A stretch of DNA of 63,279 bases from a virus. Shown one piece after another: positions 8,425 through 15,382 of this stretch; position 1 is the stretch's first letter; each line of letters starts with the position of its first letter. The translations under genes were made by a program, and so were the position numbers. The stretch spans positions 1 to 63,279 of IMG/VR virus record IMGVR_UViG_3300046004_002250. One strand, written 5' to 3'. Below the pieces are notes generated by a model that worked only from the letters and a program-made list of their open reading frames with translations, did no database searches and was not told where the DNA came from.

Positions 8425-9192
8425 ATGCGCTGCGTCAAACACATCCTCGCTATAGCTTGCATCCTCGCAGCATTACCCGCTGCTGGATTCATCTTTGGTT
8501 TTGTGAGTACCTCGGGAGGGGGCGACCCATCGTTCAGTAGCGTCAAACTGCTACTGCACGCCGATGGCACCAATGGTGCGACCAGCACCACCGACTCTAG
8601 CTCAGTGAACAATACCGTCACTTTTGGTGGTAACGCGCAGCTAAATACTACGGCCCCTAAATTTGGGACGGCGTCAGTGTTATTGGATGGGACGGGAGAT
8701 TATCTTGAAGTTGAAGACTCCTCTGACTGGGATTTTGGGACAGGCGCATTTACAATAGAAGGCTGGGTAAAATTTACCGCAGCGTCAGACGCCAGTACTT
8801 TCGTCAGTACCTATAACAGCGGAAATGGATTTACTTTTAGGTTCAATGATACAAGTCACTGTTTAGAATTTTTGTGGGGAGGAACAATGATAGCCTCGAC
8901 AACCGCTTGGACATGGGTGCCAACCAATGGATTATGGCAGCATTTTGCGGTTTGCCGCAGTGGCACTAGTTTAAGGATGTTTATTGATGGCGTGCAATAC
9001 GGCACCACAGCTACAGATAGCACAAACATGACAGGCTCTACAGTTGCGCTACAAATAGGGTGTCTGCCTTATGGGTTGCCAACACGTTACCATTTTCTAA
9101 ATGGCCGATTTGACGACATCCGCATCAGTAAAGGTGTCGGTCGATATATAGCCAACTTTACGCCACCAACTAGTGCTTTCTCTAACTTCTAA
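8425..9192 (+). CDS. LamG/concanavalin A-like lectin-domain protein
   Basis: 255 aa from ATG 8425; a longer open frame exists, but this start follows the previous stop by 1 bp. Residues 1-30 form a hydrophobic, signal-like segment. Residues about 40-255 have the hallmarks of the LamG/ConA-like jellyroll: LLLHADGTNGATSTTDSS, YLEVEDS.DWDFG, FTIEGWVKF, WQHFAVCRSG, MFIDGVQ and FDDIRISKGVGRY. These domains bind glycans, so it is probably a receptor- or polysaccharide-binding accessory protein. It sits with the fibre genes. Confidence 0.75.
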   Translation: MRCVKHILAIACILAALPAAGFIFGFVSTSGGGDPSFSSVKLLLHADGTNGATSTTDSSSVNNTVTFGGNAQLNTTAPKFGTASVLLDGTGDYLEVEDSSDWDFGTGAFTIEGWVKFTAASDASTFVSTYNSGNGFTFRFNDTSHCLEFLWGGTMIASTTAWTWVPTNGLWQHFAVCRSGTSLRMFIDGVQYGTTATDSTNMTGSTVALQIGCLPYGLPTRYHFLNGRFDDIRISKGVGRYIANFTPPTSAFSNF

Positions 9193-9653
9193 TGAGACTT
9201 CTATACAACACCGTAACTCAGGCTGTTAGTCAGTATCCACGCAGCGACGATGAGGATATTGTCGGGCTGTCTGCTGAATACTTGGCAATGACTGTGACGC
9301 ACGATGAGACTCCTGCGTATAACCCTGTTACACAGCTCCTAGCCAGAGTCGAAACCATCGACGTTCCTGCCCGCACGATCCACTACAGTTGGACTATCAC
9401 CGACTTGCCACCAGCAGTAAAGGTGTGGCCGACTAAGTCGGAGTTCTGGGCAGAGCTTACCGATACCGAGAAGGCAGGCATCATCACTTGCCCGGACGTT
9501 GGCATCAAGCTCCTTGATAAAGAGCTCACGATGTGGACCGCTACCGTGCGGGCCGATGACGCTCGTATCCTTGCTGGGCTGACTGCACTAGTGACGGCTG
9601 GCATCTTGAGTGAATCCCGCAAAACCGAAATCCTAAGCACTACAACACCATGA
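9192..9653 (+). CDS. Hypothetical protein downstream of fibre genes
   Basis: 153 aa; its ATG overlaps the previous stop by one base, suggesting translational coupling. It begins MRLLYNTVTQAV, has a WPTKSEFWAELTD stretch and a C-terminal helix. The size and place recall fibre-assembly proteins, but no family motif is decisive. Confidence 0.6.
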   Translation: MRLLYNTVTQAVSQYPRSDDEDIVGLSAEYLAMTVTHDETPAYNPVTQLLARVETIDVPARTIHYSWTITDLPPAVKVWPTKSEFWAELTDTEKAGIITCPDVGIKLLDKELTMWTATVRADDARILAGLTALVTAGILSESRKTEILSTTTP

Positions 9654-9967
9654 ACGATCTCCTAACACCACCCCCGGTCAATGCAGCCTATTCGGTTGCC
9701 CAGACCATTGACCAGACTGCCAAGGACGGTGTGCAAAGCTTTGTCAGCAGCATCAGAGAAGCTTTCAAGCTATTCTGGAAACACCCAACAGTTACGCCTA
9801 CCGAGCAAGCGGCGCAGTGGGGGACAAACTGCTGCGCCTTGTTTGACCGACACGCTGCGGCGGTGGCATTCCTGCTGTCACAGGGGGTGGAACTGGACCC
9901 ATCTGACTACACACCACCGCTGCCCTTTGTGCGCAATGAAGACGGCACCGTGACCATTGGAGAATAA
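9650..9967 (+). CDS. Hypothetical protein
   Basis: 105 aa; ATGA overlap with the previous gene. The N-terminal half is helical (AYSVAQTIDQTAKDGVQSF), the middle contains a CC pair. No recognised family; part of the co-translated run 8425-10478. Confidence 0.55.
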   Translation: MNDLLTPPPVNAAYSVAQTIDQTAKDGVQSFVSSIREAFKLFWKHPTVTPTEQAAQWGTNCCALFDRHAAAVAFLLSQGVELDPSDYTPPLPFVRNEDGTVTIGE

Positions 9968-9971
9968 CAGC

Positions 9972-10478
9972 ATGTGTGAAATCAGCCAGCTTTACACAGA
10001 GCACCGGCAGAATCTGGTGGCGTATGCGGTGGGGTATCATCGCCGTTCGGAGATGGAGGCGCAGGATTGTGTGCAGGATCTGTTTGTGCTGCTGATGCGG
10101 AAGGGGCTGGGGATCAAGCTGGATGAGGCGCGCAATGTGGGGGCCTGGCTGCGGATGAATCTGGGCTGGGTGATCAGTGCGCGGAAAACACGGGCAGCAC
10201 GGCCCTGCCGGGGTGGCACGTCGGAGCATGTGGGGCTGGATCAATGCGCGGAGGTGCCGGATGCGGCCCTGCTGCCAGATGCGGAAGCCAGCCGGGCGGA
10301 TGTGGCGCGGGTGCTGGAAGCCTGTGGAGTCACTGAGGCCACGGTGATCTGGAAACCGGGCATGGAAGATGCCAAACGGGTGGCGCTGTATCGCTTCCGG
10401 AAAAAGGTGCGGGAACAAGTCAGGGCAATGCTGCAACTCAACGAAGATGATGAATTTTACCGAACACTTTCTCACTGA
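9972..10478 (+). CDS. Sigma-70-like region 2 protein
   Basis: 168 aa from ATG 9972; a GGAG sits 9 nt upstream, one of the few Shine-Dalgarno-like sites here. Residues 5-50 (LYTEHRQNLVAYAVGYHRR.SEMEAQDCVQDLFVLLM) match the core and -10-recognition helices of sigma-70 region 2 (ECF-like). A region 4 helix-turn-helix is not clear; residues about 110-150 may be a degenerate one. It lies in the late operon before membrane/lysis genes, so it could direct late transcription. It could also be a distant homologue with another role. Confidence 0.6.
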   Translation: MCEISQLYTEHRQNLVAYAVGYHRRSEMEAQDCVQDLFVLLMRKGLGIKLDEARNVGAWLRMNLGWVISARKTRAARPCRGGTSEHVGLDQCAEVPDAALLPDAEASRADVARVLEACGVTEATVIWKPGMEDAKRVALYRFRKKVREQVRAMLQLNEDDEFYRTLSH

Positions 10479-10833
10479 AATCAAGCTGACACTGCTGGCT
10501 CTGATCGGCCTTGGTGCATGGGTGGCGGATGCCAGTCAATCGCTGAATCTTCAAGGCTGGGATGAGGTGGGCCTCAAAGGCATCCTGCTGGCGGCGGTGT
10601 TCTTCATTGGCAAGCTGTTCCTGCAAAGCCAGCGGGATCACAAGGCGGAGATGACGGAGACCTGGAAACTGCACAAGGAGGAGAGCACAGCGCGGGAGGA
10701 GCGGATGTGCACGGCGCTGGACAAACATGCGGTGAGTCTGGAGAGGATTGCGGAGCTGAATGAGGAGCAGTTGCAGCACTTTCGTGGCTTTGTGAAAAAC
10801 GCGATCGAGGACAAGATGCGGCCGCATGGTTGA
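10447..10833 (+). CDS. Putative holin-like membrane protein
   Basis: 128 aa from ATG 10447 (a second ATG follows at once), overlapping the sigma-like gene by about 30 bp. There are two hydrophobic segments (around residues 12-27 and 42-58), then a long charged helix (residues 60-110) likely to be coiled coil. Two membrane helices and a charged tail next to a small lipoprotein gene suggest a holin, but sequence alone does not prove it. Confidence 0.5.
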   Translation: MMNFTEHFLTEIKLTLLALIGLGAWVADASQSLNLQGWDEVGLKGILLAAVFFIGKLFLQSQRDHKAEMTETWKLHKEESTAREERMCTALDKHAVSLERIAELNEEQLQHFRGFVKNAIEDKMRPHG

Positions 10834-10848
10834 CGCTGGGCGGCAGGA

Positions 10849-11094
10849 ATGAAAAACAAACTTCTCCTGCGGACAGTGGCTGTTCTAATGTTGGTGGTGG
10901 GACTGCTAAGCGGATGCAGTATGGGCAAGCTGAATGACTGGACACTGCGCGAGGGCAACCTTTCGCTGATGGATCTGCTGCGAATCGGCACAGACAGCGT
11001 GGCTGCCGCTGAAATCATCAAGGACGATGTGCGCCGGACACAGGCTGCCAATAGGTCGGCCAAAGCGGTGAAGAATGTAACGGTCAGTAAATAG
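10849..11094 (+). CDS. Small lipoprotein, possible o-spanin
   Basis: 81 aa with a clear type II signal: basic start, LLLRTVAVLMLVVGL core and lipobox LSGC with Cys23. The mature part is about 58 residues, charged. A tiny lipoprotein beside a putative holin recalls Rz1-type outer-membrane spanins, although no partner i-spanin is evident. TTGAC (10830-10834) lies exactly 14 nt before the ATG. Confidence 0.55.
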   Translation: MKNKLLLRTVAVLMLVVGLLSGCSMGKLNDWTLREGNLSLMDLLRIGTDSVAAAEIIKDDVRRTQAANRSAKAVKNVTVSK

Positions 11095-11119
11095 TAACTC
11101 AAAAAAACACACGAAAATC

Positions 11120-11377
11120 ATGCCATTCCTGCTGAATTATCTGACGAAATACCTGCGCGCTGCGCTGGTGAATTACAAGACCACGCTGGTGGGGGTGGGC
11201 ATGATTTTACATGCCTTGCTGGTGCTGGCAGATCAGGCCAATGCGGTGGCCAATGGCACGGGTGAGATTGATCCGGCACAACTGCTGCTGGTCAAAGCTG
11301 AACTGCTGGGCGGTGTGGGCTTCATCTCGACACGGGATGGCGACAAGACTTCTGAGCAATCGGGCGCCAAGCATTAA
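11120..11377 (+). CDS. Small membrane protein, holin-like
   Basis: 85 aa with one clear membrane segment (VGVGMILHALLVLAD, about residues 26-40) and a second weaker one near residue 70. The leader 11099-11119 is A-rich with CACACGAAAA, as before the decoration gene. It could be a holin or antiholin with its upstream neighbour. Confidence 0.5.
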   Translation: MPFLLNYLTKYLRAALVNYKTTLVGVGMILHALLVLADQANAVANGTGEIDPAQLLLVKAELLGGVGFISTRDGDKTSEQSGAKH

Positions 11378-11380
11378 GCC

Positions 11381-12859
11381 ATGGCCATTGTCTTTTCCGC
11401 GTCCGGATTGAAGCCGAGCGTTGGTGCGCGGGTGACGGTGGGGATTGCTGGTGAAACGGTGGCCTATGGGGCTGCCGTTTACTGCGTGCCGGAGACGGAG
11501 CGGTGGTGGCAGTCGGATGCCAATGGCGCGGCGGCCAAGCGGGTGGTGCATGGGCTGGCGCTGAATGCGGCCGTGGTGGGCCAGAGTCTGCTGGTGGTGC
11601 AGGAAGATCCTCACCTGCGCACGGGCCTGACCACGGGCGAGGTGATCGCGGCGGGCTCCATTCTGGTGCTGAGCACAGCGGCGGGCGTGCTGAAAATCGG
11701 GTCGGCGGTCTCTTCCAGCACGGCGGTGGTGGTGGCGGTGGCCAACTCAAGCACGGAGATCCATTTCAAGCCGCTGGCTGGCGGGGAGACGGCGGCGGGC
11801 ACGTTTTACACCCGCACGGCGTTTGTGGCCAGTGGCGGTAATGACAGTGGCGGGACGCTGGGGTATCTGGACCAGCCTTATTTGACGCTGGCGGCGGCAG
11901 TGGGCGCACTGGCGGCGGCCTATCCTGGGCAAACGACGACGATCCGATGTCTGGGAGGAGTTGGCGGGGATGGTGTTTTGAGTTCCAGCGCCAGTCTGGA
12001 CACGCTGCTGACGGCAGGGCTGACGATCCGCAGTCATGACACAGGCGTAGTGTCGCTGGGAGAGGTGAGCTTTGGCAGCCAGCCGGATGCGCTGCTGACG
12101 CTGAATCATGTGAGTATCACTGCGCTGGTCAAGGTGGGGCATGTCGGGGGTGGCGCGGATTCAGCAGGCACGATCACGGGAGATGCCGAGACGGTGATCG
12201 GACTCTTGCAGGTGAGTGGCAGTGGCAGTTACACGCCAGGCGGCAATGGGGCGCATGGAGGGACTGTGAATGCGGATGCAGGCTTTTCCCCGCCGCCAAA
12301 TTCTCCGCCAATGAATGGATACGATGGAGATATGGCGTATGCCAGTGGGGCGGCTGGGAGTGTTGGCAGCACCGGGAACCGGGCGTGGGATGTGACGCTG
12401 GCGGGTGCTGGCTCAGTGTCATACATCACAGCGGTGGGTGGTCCGGGTGGTGATGGCGGGATTGGCGGCAATGGCGGCAGTGCGCTTGGCGGGTTCGGTG
12501 GCCGTGGGGGTGACTCAAACAACAGCATGGCTCCGGAAGTGGGTGGCAATGGCGGCAATGGCGGTAATGCGTATGCCAATGGTGGTGCGGGTGGCACGGG
12601 TGGTCGTGGTGGTGATGGTGGTGACATTGATCTGGGAGCCTGGGCGGGATCAGCCATCGCTTCGTATGCAGGTGGTGCAGGTGGAATCAGCGGGACTCCC
12701 GGCTCTGCTGGAACAGCGACGGCAGGAGGTCTGGGATTAGGTGGTGACGGTGCTCTGGGTGGAGCCAATGGAACGGCTGGCACAGCGGGCACGGCTTATG
12801 CCAATGCTGGCGCATCGGGTGGCACCAATGGGTCGGGCACGGCTGGATCACTGGTCTAA
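11381..12859 (+). CDS. Decoration-like domain fused to polyglycine adhesin
   Basis: 492 aa. Residues 1-137 are clearly homologous to the whole of the next gene product (12912): same FS(S/A).GLKPS start, SDANGAAA.(K/R)VV.G.A.NAA.VGQSL core and TAAGxxL strands. Residues 140-330 are an extended beta region. Residues 345-490 are a Gly-rich array (GGNGG, GGAGGTGGRGG) like the polyglycine-II sandwiches known from T-even-like adhesins such as S16 gp38. I infer a head- or tail-displayed adhesin anchored by its N-terminal domain. Confidence 0.6.
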   Translation: MAIVFSASGLKPSVGARVTVGIAGETVAYGAAVYCVPETERWWQSDANGAAAKRVVHGLALNAAVVGQSLLVVQEDPHLRTGLTTGEVIAAGSILVLSTAAGVLKIGSAVSSSTAVVVAVANSSTEIHFKPLAGGETAAGTFYTRTAFVASGGNDSGGTLGYLDQPYLTLAAAVGALAAAYPGQTTTIRCLGGVGGDGVLSSSASLDTLLTAGLTIRSHDTGVVSLGEVSFGSQPDALLTLNHVSITALVKVGHVGGGADSAGTITGDAETVIGLLQVSGSGSYTPGGNGAHGGTVNADAGFSPPPNSPPMNGYDGDMAYASGAAGSVGSTGNRAWDVTLAGAGSVSYITAVGGPGGDGGIGGNGGSALGGFGGRGGDSNNSMAPEVGGNGGNGGNAYANGGAGGTGGRGGDGGDIDLGAWAGSAIASYAGGAGGISGTPGSAGTATAGGLGLGGDGALGGANGTAGTAGTAYANAGASGGTNGSGTAGSLV

Positions 12860-12911
12860 GCGTTGACAGGGGGAGCGAGGGGAACAGTCAACTCTCTTTT
12901 AATCACTCATT

Positions 12912-13331
12912 ATGGCATCTCCTGTTTTTTCTTCCACTGGACTCAAACCAAGCACTGCCGCCACTAAGGTTATCGGTGTGGCGGGTGAAGCGATTGCCGC
13001 TGGTGATCAGGTTTACCGCGCTGAAACCACGGGCCTGTTCTGGTTGTCAGACGCCAATGGCGCTGCTGCTGCCAAGGTCGTTTATGGCATGGCCATGAAT
13101 GCCGCTGCTGTTGGTCAGTCCCTGATTGTGGTTTCCAAAGATCCGGTGCTGACCACGGGTGCCACCACAACGGTGGTCATGGCTGCCGGTGACATCCTGG
13201 TGCTCGGTGAAACACCGGGCAAGGTGGTGGTGGCTCCAGCTTCCTCCGGTGACGCAGTGATCGTGATCGGAGTGGCGCTGAGTGCGACCACACTCAATTA
13301 CAGTGTGCTGGCAGGTGGCTCGGTGGCCTAA
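12912..13331 (+). CDS. Capsid decoration/head-fibre-like protein
   Basis: 139 aa, Ala/Val/Thr-rich beta protein, paralogue of the N-terminal domain of the previous gene. A free copy and a copy carrying an adhesin would allow a mixed set of subunits on the same particle surface. TTGAC occurs far upstream (about 12863), not at the usual spacing. Confidence 0.6.
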   Translation: MASPVFSSTGLKPSTAATKVIGVAGEAIAAGDQVYRAETTGLFWLSDANGAAAAKVVYGMAMNAAAVGQSLIVVSKDPVLTTGATTTVVMAAGDILVLGETPGKVVVAPASSGDAVIVIGVALSATTLNYSVLAGGSVA

Positions 13332-13354
13332 CCTGATTTTCTTCTTCTCCCGGC

Positions 13355-13696
13355 ATGGCCTCTCCCTTTGATGCAGCGTGGACTCTTGAGACAGAGGCTG
13401 CGGTGAATCAGATGGGGGAGGCCATTACGTTGGGTGATGTGGCGCTGACGGCGGTGGTGAGTGAAGTGGAGTCCAGCCCGACCCATCAGGGGCCGATGGT
13501 GGTGAACAGCGGGGTGCTGTTTCAGGTGTTTCTCACTCGGTTACAAGTTACTGAATGTTACCCTGATGACGGTGCGGCGGAACGGCTCAAGGGCAAGGTG
13601 GTGCTGCGTGGCACGCGGCGTGCACGGGTGCTGCGGGTGATCGATCTGGGTGGTGCTGGCGTGCAGCTTGATTGCGGGCCGGTGGGTGATCGTTGA
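13355..13696 (+). CDS. Head-tail joining (stopper-like) protein
   Basis: 113 aa. The size, the N-terminal helix and the C-terminal beta barrel pattern (RLKGKVVLRGTRRARVLRVIDLGGAGVQL) fit lambda FII-type connector proteins. It directly precedes the tail-terminator candidate, the canonical position. Confidence 0.5.
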   Translation: MASPFDAAWTLETEAAVNQMGEAITLGDVALTAVVSEVESSPTHQGPMVVNSGVLFQVFLTRLQVTECYPDDGAAERLKGKVVLRGTRRARVLRVIDLGGAGVQLDCGPVGDR

Positions 13697-13711
13697 CGGC
13701 GGCGGTGCTGC

Positions 13712-14164
13712 ATGGCGACGACGACTATCGAACAACGGGTGGAACTGATGCTGGGGGCGGAGCTGTCTGCCCGTGTGCCGGAAATGCGCTGGCTGCTGAG
13801 CCAGCAAAATGCGGAGGGCGATCCGCCGTATGCGCTGATCCAAGCGGATGAAGCGCGGGAAACAACGCCTGAAAGCGGGGTGTTTTACGTCAAGGTTTAC
13901 CTGCTGGTGACGCATGCGCTGGATGAAGAATCCGGTGAGCGGCATGGTGAGATCGTGCAGGCGGTGCGCCTGGCACTGGAGTCCCTGCCGCGGCCAGCGG
14001 AGGATGAAGATCATGGCGTGCGGGTCTATGGCCTGACGGTGCTGCAAACGACCACGGCAAACACGGCGCATGAGATCGGGGTGCTGATGGAACTCAATGT
14101 GGGCTGCGGGGTGCTGGAAAAACAAGAAGGCGGAGCGGTGTATACACCGGATGTGGAGCTGTGA
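13712..14164 (+). CDS. Tail terminator/completion protein (gpU-like)
   Basis: 150 aa alpha/beta protein with the pattern of tail terminators: an N-terminal helix, PPYALIQADEARE, a long strand with FYVKVYLLV, then a helix EIVQAVRLALES and another strand. It sits between the stopper and tail-tube candidates. TTGAC (13693-13697) overlaps the previous stop codon and is exactly 14 nt before the ATG. Confidence 0.55.
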   Translation: MATTTIEQRVELMLGAELSARVPEMRWLLSQQNAEGDPPYALIQADEARETTPESGVFYVKVYLLVTHALDEESGERHGEIVQAVRLALESLPRPAEDEDHGVRVYGLTVLQTTTANTAHEIGVLMELNVGCGVLEKQEGGAVYTPDVEL

Positions 14165-14185
14165 TGTTGACAGGGTGCGCTGGAT

Positions 14186-14578
14186 ATGGCTCTCAAACAA
14201 TTTGGCAATCAGGGTTACGTCTATGGCTTCACCGATGGTGAGGCTGCAGCAATCGCAGCAACAATCGGGCTGACCCCGCAAGACCTGACGATGCAGGTGG
14301 CTCCCGAAGTCGAGGCGGAGGGCAAGGACATTTACAACCGCGCCGTGGCCTTCACGCTGGACACTCAGGGCAAGAAAAGCTTCACGCTCAATGGCTACAT
14401 CAGCAATGCCGCCCTGTTTGAAGCGGCGATCGGCCAGACGTTTGTTTACAAGACTTTTGTGCTCATCATTTCCGGCCGTGAGCTGGGGGTGAAGAAGGAT
14501 GACTTCCAGACTGGGAGCGTCACGGGAGTGAGCTACAGCCAGATCACGGATCAGGCTGGCACGACGATTGTGGCCTAA
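14186..14578 (+). CDS. Putative major tail (tube) protein
   Basis: 130 aa, beta-rich (AVAFTLDTQGKKSFTLNGYI, TFVYKTFVLIISG). It lies between the tail terminator and the chaperone/tape measure genes and has its own terminator behind it, as expected for an abundant tail tube subunit. It is short for the family. TTGAC (14167-14171) is 14 nt before the ATG. Confidence 0.5.
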   Translation: MALKQFGNQGYVYGFTDGEAAAIAATIGLTPQDLTMQVAPEVEAEGKDIYNRAVAFTLDTQGKKSFTLNGYISNAALFEAAIGQTFVYKTFVLIISGRELGVKKDDFQTGSVTGVSYSQITDQAGTTIVA

Positions 14579-14611
14579 CGGGGCTGCTTGGCAGGATGAA
14601 CAGCAAGGGTT

Positions 14612-14643
14612 AAAGGCCGGGGGTGGTTCCCCCGGCCTTTTTG
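14612..14643 (+). terminator. Rho-independent terminator after tail-tube gene
   Basis: A GC-rich stem AAAGGCCGGGGG / CCCCCGGCCTTT (14612-14623 with 14629-14640), a short TGGTT loop, and T residues after it. It would lower expression of the tape measure genes relative to the tube gene. Confidence 0.9.
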
Positions 14644-14662
14644 TTGACGGCGCGGGTGCTGC

Positions 14663-15382
14663 ATGAGTAAACATCCTGAACTTGATGAAGTGCTGCTGGC
14701 CTGGTGTGGGGGCGGTGACTGGCGTGTGCTGGGGCATCGTCTGCGACCGCTGACGCTGCTGCACATTGAACTGCTGCGCATGATCAACAGTGGGGTGGTG
14801 ACAGGCGGGAAGATGAACTTGCCGGAGCTGGATCTGGCGGCGCGGATTTGCAGCATGGACCCGTGGCGTGCAGGGCGCTGGCTGACGCGCAGGCGGAAGG
14901 GGTGGTGGCAGATATGGGAGCGGGCTCGGTTCACTTTGGTGCTGCTGCGCTGGTGGCGGGCACTGCCGGAGCAGTGGGGCATCATGACGAGTTATGCCGA
15001 GGCCACGCTGAAAGCGCCGGAGATGATGGTGCGTGAGCAGGCGGCGGCCGGGGCCTCTGAAAAGCGGGATGCGCCAGCGTTTCTGGATAGCTGGGCAGCG
15101 ATGGTGGAGGCTGGATTCCCGCACCGTGAGGTGGTGGGCGTGTGGCCTGCTTCACTGATTGGCTGGCTGCAGGAGACGCTGGCCAGCCGGGAAGGCGGAC
15201 GGAAATTCATCACCACGGAAGACCGTGAGTTGATGCGCAAAGCGGAGGCAGCGCGGGCCATGACTGACCCTGCGCCATCAAGCATCGAGGTGATGGCTCA
15301 ACGGGCGCGGCGAATGCGGGCGTTGACGCAGAGGGTTGTGCATGGCACTCCCGAATCTGCGCAATCTGGTCAACAGCAATAA
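14663..15382 (+). CDS. Tail assembly chaperone candidate
   Basis: 239 aa, Arg/Trp-rich in the middle, helical. It lies immediately before the tape measure gene and overlaps it by 41 bp, the position of tail assembly chaperones (lambda G/GT). No frameshift product is apparent. TTGAC (14644-14648) is 14 nt before the ATG, just behind the terminator T-run. Confidence 0.5.
   Translation: MSKHPELDEVLLAWCGGGDWRVLGHRLRPLTLLHIELLRMINSGVVTGGKMNLPELDLAARICSMDPWRAGRWLTRRRKGWWQIWERARFTLVLLRWWRALPEQWGIMTSYAEATLKAPEMMVREQAAAGASEKRDAPAFLDSWAAMVEAGFPHREVVGVWPASLIGWLQETLASREGGRKFITTEDRELMRKAEAARAMTDPAPSSIEVMAQRARRMRALTQRVVHGTPESAQSGQQQ

Noticed and set aside
13541-15124. Long leftward open frame of 527 codons
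   Set aside because: It lies opposite four well-supported tail genes with start signals and a terminator; composition (His/Arg/Pro/Gln-rich) is that of an antisense shadow.
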